A DNA stretch of 23,431 bases from Chara braunii. Its lineage: Eukaryota > Streptophyta > Charophyceae > Charales > Characeae. Of the stretch, positions 8,721 through 17,615 are shown one piece after another. The position numbers and the translations under genes are program-made. Location of the stretch: contig BFEA01000500.1 of the NCBI GenBank assembly GCA_003427395.1, positions 514,248 to 537,678 of the forward strand. The letters are read 5' to 3'. The stretch's first letter is position 1. Every line of letters starts with the position of its first letter. The notes beneath the pieces are model-generated. The model had not been told where the DNA came from. It searched no databases and was given only the letters and a program-made list of their open reading frames with translations.

Positions 8721-10181
8721 GTTCGATTTCTCGACGCCNCGTNAGAAGGGTTAGAAAAGACCNGAAAATTTAGAAGGGCCGAGGTATGGACGGATATCGC
8801 CTTAATTGCCACCTTGGTAGGTAACCCCCTCCAAGACTTCACTAAGGAGGACCGGAGGAGGGCCAACGAAAGNGCTCAGGACTACCGCTGGAACGAGGGT
8901 CGGTTAGAAAAACGGAAGACGGATGGTAGTGGGATTTGGATGATAGTGTCGTACCCATTCATGANGTATGACTGGGTTAAGACGGCGCATGAGGAAACTG
9001 CAGCNCATTTTGCCGTCCGGATCACGGAANCGGCGACCGACAAAAACGAGTGGTACTGGTCCAACATTCGCGACGATGTGAAATTCATCGTCCAGAACTG
9101 TCAGGTCTGCGCTGCAGACAAGGCGCCGATTCAGCCGCCAAGGTCGATAGTGTCGACGGTAGTTGAAAGGCCCTTTCAGAGGNTTAGTATGGATNCTACT
9201 NATATAGTGGTGCCTCATGGACCTAATAGCTGCGAGTATTCAATCCTACTGGTATTCGTAGANCACTTCTCGAAATGGATCAAGGCATATCCATGTCGTA
9301 CGCGANAGGTGGCTAAAATTGCGCGATACGTCAACCGTTTTCTCGGAATGCATCAGGACACAGAGGAGATCCCGACCGATAATGGGGCGGAATTCGGAGT
9401 GGAAGTTTTGAGGAACCTGGTCATANACGGCGTCGCCATTNNNAATACTGCACCCCACATGTCACAGTCTAACGGGCTGGTAGAGAANGCCAATAGGGTG
9501 ATTAAGACTGCACTNCGACGAAACATCGCGGCACGAGATCCGAGACCATGGCCCGACATCGTGGATCATATCCTGGCGGTCCATAGGGGGATGCCTNACG
9601 AATCAACGNGCCTGAGCCCCTTTCAATTACGGACCAATAGTGTGGNTGGCGTTTCGATACCNAGCCTCCCATACGAATCTTCGTTGAACAGACGGCCCAC
9701 GAGGGCCACGNTTNGAGACAAGGTCGAGCGGCACCTAGAGNTGATGGAGCGGTCCCTTCCCCGATTAGCCCAAAAGCGCCAAAAAATGACTAAGTTGGCC
9801 CACANCCGACANCTNCNNAGTTACGAGGCCCGGAATGGGAATGCGGNCCCACGNNCCCAGTATAAGTNGNGGGACATCGTGCAGGTGAGGAAATGTGCTC
9901 GCCAGGGTAAGCTAGCNCCACGATTCATCNGGCGATTTCACNTAGTCNNGCTCNGTCCGAACGGAGTGAACACGGTGCGGCTCGTGCCCGAGGTCTCCGA
10001 CANNCAATCCGCCCGCCCGATTACTCGCCACGTGTCCTATCTGTGGCCTCTCCCTTCCTCTNCATCTCCACCTTCGTTTGCACCCTCCTCCAATACGGAA
10101 GAGGACGACGCCTGCTTATCACCCTCTCCTTCTCTGTCTCGCTCCCCTTCTGATACTCCGTCCCCGCCGCCATCACCATGA
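8721..10181 (+). pseudogene. int: Integrase
   Basis: Integrase inserts the cDNA into the host chromosome. This single open frame shows the zinc-binding HX5HX30CX2C (His 8988 and 9006; Cys 9099 and 9108). The catalytic core has Asp 9192 (SMD), Asp 9378 (PTDNGAEF) and Glu 9483 (NGLVE), close to the D,D-35-E spacing. The C-terminal region resembles the GPY/F module (GKLxPRFIxRFH, about 9907-9942), and a Ser/Pro-rich tail ends at TGA 10179-10181. This is the best preserved part of pol, with no internal stop from 8475 onward but over 30 N bases. No chromodomain is visible after the GPY/F-like part. The upstream join to RNase H is broken only by TAA 8472. Confidence 0.9.
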
Positions 10182-11098
10182 NTTTTTCTACNGAGCGAGT
10201 TCTTGGTGAGCACATGCTGGCACCCCGTGGTGATATNTCGGCAATCCGAGTCAGACAAGTCCATCATCCACGGATCAGTCCGGACTCTCTCCGATTTGCG
10301 CAGTTTTTCAGCACCACTAGGGTGTATGNNGCGGCGGAGTTTCATTTTGTGGCGCATAGCCAGACACTCGTATTGGCCGAGGCATCGGCTTATCGATGGC
10401 TTTCGGAGCCAAGGGTGAGCCACGTGTCTACCGTCGTCGTCTTCAACGGGGACATCAGNGCGCTAGATCGTACAAGGCATACGGCATGATACGGTCATCC
10501 GGACATCGCTAAGGAAGTGGGGTGAGCAGTTAGCACANGAGTGGAGNCGGTGGCTTGCGCGGCACAACGACAACCTNTTTGTCACTGACAGCATCGACAT
10601 TGGCGGGCTCNGCACATCCTGACACGAGCCGNCAGTANCGCTCCCAGAGCTCGTCCCCTTTCTGCGCCCTCAATGAACCGGTCCCAGTTCTCAACCTTTG
10701 CCCTCCCCTCTCTCTTCCNCACTTTCTGGCAATCCGCTCTCCATCCCCGTCTTTCCTTCTGTATCCAGCCACTCGCCGTTCCCCTCATCGAGCCGAGACA
10801 CTGGGAAATTTGGTGTGAGGACTACCTCACTCTTTCGTTGTGCNTGGTCGAAGTGGAACTGACGTGGACACGGGATAGTGAGCATCGTGCCGTGAGGGAG
10901 AGCGTGGAGCTGCNAATCATCCAGGCCTGGAGAACAGAGGTAGAAGGAGATCTCCTCGGATTCGTCTTCGGAGCGGTAGAGCCAGACTATCGACAGACGA
11001 TCNTGTGGGAGCTTACAATCCCCTTAGCACAACTGATCGGAGAGAAGGTNAACAAGAGTCGTATTTTTCATCACCACTTCAGGATGCAGCCTGCCTAA
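10178..11098 (+). pseudogene. Extra coding region after integrase, part 1, unknown function
   Basis: An ATG at 10178-10180 overlaps the pol stop (ATGA). The frame runs to TGA 10487-10489. Protein-like sequence continues in another frame (about 10485-10622; Trp- and Arg-rich, ending at a TGA). It then returns to the first frame from about 10673, with a segment rich in Trp and acidic residues (EPRHWEIWCEDY, VEVELTWTRD, GFVFGAVEPDY), and runs into a repeat insertion at about 11070. I recognise no domain. It has no obvious signal peptide or membrane anchor, which argues against an envelope protein. Position and length suggest an accessory ORF of the element. Confidence 0.55.
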
Positions 11099-11457
11099 AC
11101 AGGTGGTTTTCAGGGTCTTCGGACCTTTCACCACTTCAGGACTATTCAGGTCTGAAAATCCTGAATGGTCCTAAAGTTGTGAAAGCTCCGAAGACCCTCA
11201 AAACCACTTGTTTAGGCAGGCTGCATCCTCAAGTGGTAAGGGTGGTTTTCATGGTCTTCAAACCTTTCACCACTTCAAGACCATTCAGGATTTTCAGACT
11301 GCCCAAAACTCTCACTTGACCACTTCAGGACACCCTTCACCACTTCAGGATGCAGCCTGCCTAAACAGGTGGTTTTTCAGGGTCTTCAGACCTTTCACCA
11401 CTTCAGGACCATTCAGGATTTTCAGACTACCAAAAACTCTTACTTGATAATTTTCAT
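11065..11457. mobile_element. Small foldback repeat inserted in the 3' coding region
   Basis: There are four related units. Copy 1 is direct (11072-11150). Copy 2 is inverted (11160-11237, seven mismatches to copy 1 over 78 bp). Copy 3 is direct but lacks its first part (about 11241-11322), and copy 4 is direct and longer (11338-11450). Copies 1 and 2 form a hairpin with a 9-base loop. The direct repeat TTTTCAT flanks the array (11065-11071 and 11451-11457) and may be a target-site duplication. The array has no coding features of its own and separates two halves of the 3' coding region. Confidence 0.7.
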
Positions 11458-12172
11458 TCCTGAATTTTCAGCTACCCGATAACCGCTTGTGACTGATCGA
11501 CGATCTCCCCTCGACATCATATCACANTGCGACGAGAGCCCAGTGCCGCACNTTCTTTCGCGAAGACTGNTGCCGTATCCGCAGTGGTCAGCCTGCTTGG
11601 AGGATCGGACANGACGCGGAAGCTACCNCTCACGTGCGGAATATCTGAACCCCCGGGGAATCATCGACGTCCTTTNCCTGCAGCCTCGAACAGCGGAAGA
11701 AGAGCAAGCAGTGGCGGAGGAAGCGGANGTNGAAGACAAAAGCGAAGAAGAAACCTCGCAGGAAGAAGGAAGCCATAGTGAGTACAGCGAGGAAGAACCA
11801 GGGTCGGAGAGTGAAGAAGAAGAAGAAGAAGATCAGGAAGAGGAAGGATCTGAGTGGGAGACTCTGGAAGAGAAGGCGGAGGCTCAGGAAGAAGATCCCG
11901 AGGTAGTGGCGCGGCGGAGAGAAGAGATCGCGGCCGGGAAGCAGCCACTGGAGTACGCAAGCNGCGCGGATCTATCGATCCCGAACGACCTGACCAAGGA
12001 TCCCGAGCCACCCAAGAACGACGATGGGGACCCTGTTGCCGAGACTNTGAGCGCACCGGCGCGCAGGCGACGGAGCCGATCCCCTTACCCATCCCCCCGT
12101 CCCCCAGTTCGAACACATGTCGATGCAGGGCATAGGGCTTCGTCCCCGGGCGTTATCCCGTCGTCCCTTTGA
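11458..12172 (+). pseudogene. Extra coding region after integrase, part 2, acidic protein
   Basis: The frame is the same as part 1. It has no ATG of its own at its start (the open frame begins at GTG 11489), so it reads as a continuation of part 1. Residues about 30-70 are mixed, with NPRGIIDVL. A highly acidic Glu/Ser stretch follows at about 11690-11910, then a basic Arg/Ser/Pro tail (RRRRSRSPYPSPRPP) and a stop at 12170-12172. Such acidic-then-basic low-complexity sequence is common in disordered nuclear proteins. I cannot assign a function. Confidence 0.5.
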
Positions 12173-12593
12173 TTACCTGACCTTTCGCCAGATCACCATC
12201 TCGGTCTCTTTCCCCCACAACCCCTTCCCCACCAACACCTTCCGTCACTTCTACGCTACCCGCCTCGCTATCACGGTACAACCCCGCCCCTCTACCCGCT
12301 GCGCCACCCCTGTCTTTTGCCTCCACGTCCTTCTCTTTAGTGTCGNGTGGCGAGGCCACAATATGATCNAGGTCTATTGCACGATCACGGGNACTATCCC
12401 CACGTNCGACAACCATGATCGGTTCCACACGGCCCTCTTCCGCACTTTTACAACTCTCTACCCCGACTATCTCGCGTCCCTCCCCCATAGTGGTACCCAC
12501 TTCCCTCGCTTCCATCGGATCGCCCGATATCAGGAGCTTCTGGTGACAATCGTGGGAATGCAAAGCTTCCTACCCACACTTCCGACTGACTGA
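12117..12593 (+). CDS. Open frame overlapping the acidic ORF, unknown function
   Basis: ATG 12117 opens 158 codons that overlap the previous frame by 56 bases and end at TGA 12591-12593, followed directly by a second TGA. The product is rich in aromatic residues, His and Thr (FRQITISVSFPHNPF, HDRFHTALFRTFTTLYPDYL) and has no domain I recognise. It lies between the acidic ORF and the 3' LTR, so it is either the frameshifted C-terminus of the accessory protein or a separate small protein. Codon use could not be tested. This is the weakest coding call in the element. Confidence 0.35.
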   Translation: MSMQGIGLRPRALSRRPFDYLTFRQITISVSFPHNPFPTNTFRHFYATRLAITVQPRPSTRCATPVFCLHVLLFSVXWRGHNMIXVYCTITXTIPTXDNHDRFHTALFRTFTTLYPDYLASLPHSGTHFPRFHRIARYQELLVTIVGMQSFLPTLPTD

Positions 12594-12898
12594 CCCCCTC
12601 AACACGCCCCCATGTACCGCCTTCCCTTTCCCCTCCCTTCTAGTTACTGATGTGCGAATTGCATGGCACGTGTCACAACGATCATACGAGCGATCCCCTC
12701 CTTCGATGGATAGAGCTATTCCTGAGGAACTTGTAGGATAGAGCCACATATGCCACACTGGATGACTTTCACACTCTTTCACACGGTAAGTAACACGAAG
12801 AGAGCTCCACGTGTCAATCAATTAGAAAGATCGACACTTGTCATAATGACAAGCAAGTGAGAGCTTGCTTAAAATTGGAACCCCCTGGGCATTACATA
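12594..12898 (+). other. Non-coding stretch before the 3' LTR
   Basis: There is no open frame of note. Two ACGTGTC motifs (near 12667 and 12808) resemble plant ABRE/G-box cores. Two adjacent hairpins lie at 12837-12870. A plus-strand polypurine tract should end just before the LTR at 12899, but the sequence there (TTGGAACCCCCTGGGCATTACATA) is not purine-rich, so I cannot mark one. Confidence 0.5.
12837..12870. repeat. Two adjoining palindromes 29 bp upstream of the 3' LTR
   Basis: CTTGTCATAATGACAAG (12837-12853) is palindromic except for its central base. AAGCAAG (12851-12857) pairs with CTTGCTT (12864-12870) across a six-base loop. The two share three bases, so they are alternative or stacked hairpins. 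Confidence 0.65.
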
Positions 12899-14157
12899 TG
12901 TGACAAACCACTTTCTGTGCNGCGCGACTTTCTGCGCAATGACAATAAGGGGTCCTAAGATGGGAAGGTTGGGCCAATTACGGGAAATGGGATCGACAGG
13001 AAATTGCATTGGTGTCCTTGTTTGTTCCTCTTCTTACGTCGCTTCTTTTTGGATGGCTGGNGCNAGGACTGGGCAAGTCCCAGGATGGTCGATTGAGTGG
13101 CTAGCGCGCCGACAAGAGGCGCAATTAATAACAGTTGACGTCGCTTCTTTCTTGTTCTGCTGTCGGGTTTTCGGCGCGATGATCGCGTGGGAATTTTGCT
13201 TCTTTCTTTTTNAATTTCTTTTTCGAATCTTGTCGAGCCCTCGATGACTCTCGGAATTCCGGACTTTCTTTTCGGGATTTGTGCTTTAATAAAGCTCTTT
13301 TTGCATTTTTGCGTTAGGAATTTAGGAATTCGGAATTTCTTTTGTCGCGCGGTGCTCTTTGNTCGCGTGTTTCTTTTTGCGGTTGCAACGGANCTCTGAT
13401 CAGGCGGTGCCCTTAATCTTGCGTGTAACTGTAATTTTGGGTGGGGCGCCCTTGTAACTGTATCTCTCTTCTTGAGCTTCGTCTTGACCGCCCTCTCTCT
13501 TCTTTACTGTGCCTAGTTGGCCCGCGGGCTGCATGATCGGATCGATGCGTGGAGAGTGGCTACGTCCCCCACGTTGCGATCTGGCCATGCAGAACGTAAG
13601 CATTTCCTCCCCTTCTTTCCTCTCAAGTCCTTGCAATTCCGTGTTTTTCATGCATGCATGCACGCTATAAATTGCGGTTGCGCGATTAGATAGCTCTCTT
13701 AAACAGTTGTTGGAAGCTCGGGGTAGTGCGATCAGTGAGGGTCGGCTCACGAGCGAAGTAAGAGGTGAGTTGAAGTGGGAGTTGGGCGACCCGGCGATCT
13801 GGTGCCGAATGTGCGGGGTTGACGCGTGAGGCTACGACGGACTGTAGCGCACGGGCGAACTCGACGGGCACAGGAGAACTAAGCGGGGTGAAACCGGTAG
13901 ATCGGGCGGTCCAAGATCTACCACGCATGCCATCTGCCTTATGCTGCACGACATCGACCGCCNTCAGACCAAGGGTAACCCGCCCCTNAGCCTCATTGCA
14001 CCTACGCCCCTGAACCCTCGCCACATGAGATCTCAGTTCTAACCTTGGACTCCACCCCAATTTCCCAAAAATCCTTGGCACACCCCTTTTCGCACTTCCA
14101 GGCTCACATCCCACTCCGATCAGGAAGTCACACAGGGCGTGAGGTTGGGGNGTCACA
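12899..14157 (+). repeat. 3' LTR
   Basis: It begins TGTGAC and ends GTCACA, a perfect 6-bp terminal inverted repeat with canonical TG...CA ends. It is 1259 bp long and collinear with the 5' LTR except for the missing segment of about 1.13 kb. The AATAAA (13288) and the RY plus TATA pair (13649-13672) are preserved. It is followed by ACAT. Confidence 0.9.
13649..13672 (+). promoter_or_regulatory. RY motif plus TATA box in the 3' LTR
   Basis: CATGCATGCATG (13649-13660) precedes CTATAAAT (13665-13672), copying the arrangement in the 5' LTR. If active, it would drive transcription outward into the flanking DNA-transposon-like region. Confidence 0.5.
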
Positions 14158-14161
14158 ACAT
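14158..14161. repeat. Right target-site duplication ACAT
   Basis: It is identical to 1682-1685 and directly follows the LTR end. Confidence 0.7.
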
Positions 14162-14367
14162 GCATCACCTATCATGGNTGGAGGGAGACAACAAAGCTAT
14201 GTTTGCAGGGGTCCCCTGTATAAGCCTTGGGAGTAGTGGTAGGTAGGTAGGTAGTGAAGGTGAATTCAAAGAATTTGAAAGATGATGAATAATTTGAGAG
14301 AAGAAAACGAAAGAAAAATAAATGGAAAAAAAAAAACAATTCAGTTTCTGTGTGTGTGTGTGTGTTT

Positions 14368-14398
<31 letters not shown>

Positions 14399-14710
14399 GG
14401 CCTTGTTAGACACTTCTTGCGAGTTCCCTGAGCCACAAGGAAATATCCTTGTGTTTTTTTAGGGGAATTTGTGGCGTCGTTCCACTCATCCTTGGGGACC
14501 CGCCCGAGGATGTTTCCTTGTGGCTCACCCGCGATTGTTTTCATACGCAAATTAGCGGTCGTGGGGTCAGTCGTCCTTGGTCCAACGTCTTTTGTCCTTT
14601 TGGAGGCGGCGTGGTCCAGCGACGCGAGGCGGGAAACGGCATTCAGCGGGCGACACGAAAAGAAATTTAACCCCAAGGGCATGGGCATTTGAAATTTGAA
14701 ATTCGAATGA
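14162..14710. other. Gene-free stretch with GT repeat and inverted repeats
   Basis: It contains a TAGG tandem run (about 14240-14253), an A/G-rich stretch, a GT microsatellite (14349-14398), and an inverted repeat of 20-bp arms (14429-14448 against 14508-14527, one mismatch). Nested in the left arm is the palindrome CACAAGGA-AATA-TCCTTGTG (14434-14453). I see no gene. The GGGCCTTGTTAGACA at 14398 resembles the start of Tourist/PIF terminal repeats, but I found no matching right end. Confidence 0.5.
14349..14398. repeat. GT dinucleotide microsatellite
   Basis: There are two TG runs, 14349-14365 and 14373-14398, separated by a short T-rich interruption. Confidence 0.95.
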
Positions 14711-15016
14711 ATGTTGCGACGACGACGACGATGTGTGGTTGGCGGCGCGACGACGGCGTGGTGCAGGAAGGGGCTCAGCGTGGCGGAGGTTCCGTCTCGA
14801 GGTCGTTCCGAATATGCAGGCAGCGTGTGGTGCGTCCATCACCGTGGACCTTCGCACACGCCGACTGCGCATTGCTCCTCGTTTCCGTGTGCAGGACTGT
14901 CAGCAGAAAAAACGGGCCACCTTTCGACGGATGTCTTCGGCTTCTTCGTCGGGTGCGCAAGGACGACACAGATGGTAGCGGAGCGACAGGTCCGTGTCCA
15001 CGTCCGAGTCGCGGCT

Positions 15017-16452
15017 ATGGAGAGCGGTGGAGAGGGTAGACGTGATGTGTTGACGCCTGGTGAGCTGCAGGCTGTGGCGGCGGTCGTGTCCACGATCGTT
15101 CTTCGATGTCAGCAGCAGAGGGCGTTGGGGCGACTGAAGGAGCAGTTGCGCGCGTGTAGACGGAGGACATTGACGCAAGGTCTGGACGATGGGGCCGAAT
15201 ACGTGGCGACGTCGGAGGCTATTGTTCACCTGTGCTACGCGTTGGGTTGCGGAGTGATTCCTCATGCGGCGCCGCGGTGGTGGGTGAAGCTCAGGACAGG
15301 AGGCACGTGGGAACACCTCAAGCAATGCGACGACGCCACAGACGACTACTTCCGGGATAAGCTACGAATGTCGCCGCGAGTGTTCCGGGAGATCGCAGCG
15401 GCGTGTGCGCCTCATCTACAGCGGCGGGTCACGTTCTACAGGGAGCCTTTGCAGTCGGACCAGATTGTGGCGTACGCACTGTACAAGTGGGCTACAGGGG
15501 AGACGTACGAGAGTAGCACGTGCAACTTCGGGATTGGACGAGCTTCTGGCCTGGTTGCCGTCCACGATGTTACTGCCGCGTTGCTGAGGGTGTTCGGAGA
15601 GAAGATCACGTGGTCGACTGAAGTTCGTAAACTCGTGGTTCTGTGGGCGTTCGCTGATAAAGGGTTCCTCAACCGCCACGGTTGCATTGGTTGTACTCAC
15701 ATCTACGTGGACAAGCTGGCGAACGCTCCGAGCAAAAACTACTATGACAGGAAGCGTCGTTTCTCCATTGTCCCGCAGGGTGTCGTCGATCTGGACTTGT
15801 GTGTGCTCAACGTGCACATGGGATACCCAGGTAGCTTCCACGACATCAGGGTGCTGTAGTTGTCCAGCCTGTTGCAACTCGCGGAGGAGGGGTCGTTGTT
15901 TCGTGGTCCCCCCGTAAAACTGTCGCTCGGTGTGAAGACGAACGGGTCCGTCCTGGCGGACAATGGCTACCCCCCTTCAGAATGGATGGTCGTCTCGTAT
16001 GGAGGCATCAATCAGCACGTCGATGAGGAGCAGTTTGACAACAATTAAAAGGTGGCGAGGGGAGCGATGGAGAGGGCGTTCGGCAGGCTGAAGGGCATGT
16101 GCCGGCTGTTTTTGCGAACACACAAGACAAACCGAGACACGCTCCCGCAACAGTTCACCGCCGTCTATAGACTGCACAACATACTGATCGACGCAGAATC
16201 CCCTTCGACAAGAATCTGCTATGGGAGGTCGATGGTAATGGTGTGCGACGTCGTGTGGAGCTGGGGATGGAAGAGCCCCTTCATCCTGTATCGATGATGA
16301 AGTCGACGAGGGAAGCGTTGGCCCTGAGGCATGCTTTGGCGGAACGAATGAAACACGATTCAGTCGTGTTCCCATGGTGGACGGCAGCTCGTGGAAGTGC
16401 ATTCATNGCNNCAATGGTCGGAGGGCAGATTCNTTGTTCCGTCGAGCCTTGA
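15017..16452 (+). pseudogene. PIF/Harbinger-type transposase (DDE_Tnp_4), inactivated
   Basis: The enzyme would cut and paste a Harbinger element. I prefer ATG 15017 (MESGGEG); the frame stays open upstream to 14711, but that part is low-complexity. An N-terminal helical and HTH-like region (ALYKWATGETYESS, FGIGRASGLVAVHDV, about 15474-15570) precedes the nuclease core. The core shows GCIGCTHIYVDK (15680-15715), YPGSFHDIRVL (Asp 15842), LADNGYPPSEW and RGAMERAFGRLKG (Glu 16070). The first catalytic Asp, normally in I-D-[GC]-T-H, is Gly here (GGT 15689-15691). TAG 15857-15859 and TAA 16046-16048 interrupt the frame, and a frameshift at about 16190-16215 moves the C-terminus (NGVRRRVELGMEEP...) to another frame ending at 16452. 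It is clearly homologous and clearly dead. Confidence 0.88.
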
Positions 16453-17615
16453 TTGGGTTGCTAGTGTCTGTTTCGGCTAGGGGTTGGTGATTTGCNTCGA
16501 GGGTCGTGGTTCATCGCCCCNTGCTCGTGGATCTGCNTCGGTGTTGTTCTTGTTTTTTTATGACTCGTGTTNACGTCGTGTATTGTGGACACGGCGCACT
16601 GCNTTTGTAGAGTGCGCCGTTTTTTGGCACAGCGGGTGTTGTTAAGAAGATAAAGNAGTGTTGGTGATTCGGGTGGGCTTGAAACTTGTCCCCCACGTGC
16701 CTTCCATTTTTTTGAGTTTGCGTTGTTGAACGATTTTGTGATTCCCNAAGTTTTTTTTGTCGATTTGCAGTATGTGTTGTCATTATGAGTNTTGTNATTT
16801 CATTGTGTTGTCGTTCACAACAGATTTTGTCGGATATCGTATGTTATATGTTGTTGTGCGCTTNGTCCTCCTTGTGTTNAAATCAAACACAAACACGTCN
16901 TTTGTTTGGCATTGGGAACAATGGGAAAGAAAACAAAAAAACAACAAACAAACGAGTGACAAGGGCACAAGCAAATGAAGATGACATGAGTGAATCTACA
17001 TCCAACAAGTCGAGGACTAATCATGTTCACAATATGACGTAGGCACAAACACGAGGTGATGATATGAGTGACAATGGAATGAGTGATCAGTCATGATCTG
17101 CGAACTGGCGAAATTAAAGGACGCAAGATTAAAAGATGCAAGGTGCGCGCCAAGCGCAATGAACTTTTTGCGCAGCAAGCTGCGCTGAACACAACAGAAA
17201 ACATGATCACAGAAATCGAATTCGCTCCTACAACCTCCTGAAGGGAACGCCCTGTATCGTCGCTTCTCCACTATCAGCAACGATAGACTATCCACGTCCA
17301 CAAACAACTACGACCGCAACTACACAAATAAACCCTGCTTAAGCGGACGACCAAAAACATTGGGCGTCTAGACATAGCAAACAAACGTCGTGCACGTGCG
17401 CAATGTAGGGAAAGGCCATCACCAATCCGTTTTTCAAACACGCGGCCACGAAACCTGTAGCATCGATGCCGCAAACAACTGCAACCTCCCCCCCCCCACC
17501 ACTTCCCCCACCCGCACCGAAAAACGTGACCCGTTCAACTACTCTCTCCCGCCCTGCACGTGTCGGCCGCATCAAACCCTCCCTCATCCCCCCTGCGCGT
17601 CGTCTTCTCTATCGT
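16453..17615. other. Gene-free stretch between the transposase and the minus-strand gene
   Basis: It is AT-rich, with short open frames and no domain I recognise. It holds a strong stem-loop followed by T residues (16591-16626). Two GATGA[CT]ATGAGTGA repeats lie near 16980 and 17060. The last N of the window, near 16900, is here. It probably contains the 3' untranslated ends of the two convergent genes. Confidence 0.5.
16591..16626 (+). terminator. Stem-loop with T tract downstream of the transposase
   Basis: ACGGCGCACT (16591-16600) pairs perfectly with AGTGCGCCGT (16611-16620) across a ten-base loop and is followed by TTTTTT. It would pass as a factor-independent terminator in bacteria. 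In this eukaryotic context it is only a candidate 3'-end RNA structure, or a remnant palindrome. Confidence 0.4.

Larger units (their letters stand above)
1686..14157 (+). mobile_element. Degenerate Ty3/gypsy LTR retrotransposon, about 12.5 kb
   Basis: Two long direct repeats (1686 to about 4076, and 12899-14157) bracket an internal region. In order it holds a primer binding site, gag with a zinc knuckle, protease (DSGA), reverse transcriptase (YMDD), RNase H, integrase (HHCC and DDE) and further coding sequence. Integrase after RNase H is the defining gene order of Ty3/gypsy (Metaviridae). The outer ends are the inverted repeat TGTGAC/GTCACA with ACAT flanks. Coding sequence is broken by stops at 4401, 6743, 8472 and 10487 and by frameshifts in gag, protease, RT and the 3' coding region, so this copy cannot move on its own. 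The internal region is unusually long because of about 2.4 kb of sequence after integrase. Confidence 0.93.

Noticed and set aside
11072-11450. CRISPR-like array
   Set aside because: Units are irregular in length, one is inverted, and there are no spacer-like intervals. It is a foldback repeat in a eukaryotic element.
10178-12593. Envelope gene making this an errantivirus-like retrovirus
   Set aside because: There is no signal peptide, transmembrane segment or cleavage motif, and the protein is acidic, basic and low-complexity instead.
14398-14445. Left terminal inverted repeat of the Harbinger element (GGGCCTTGTTAGACA)
   Set aside because: I found no matching reverse complement in 21,700-23,431, and it abuts a microsatellite, so the resemblance is not enough.
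16591-16626. Bacterial operon terminator
   Set aside because: Everything else is eukaryotic (plant-type retrotransposon, Harbinger genes, long microsatellites). I keep it only as a stem-loop.
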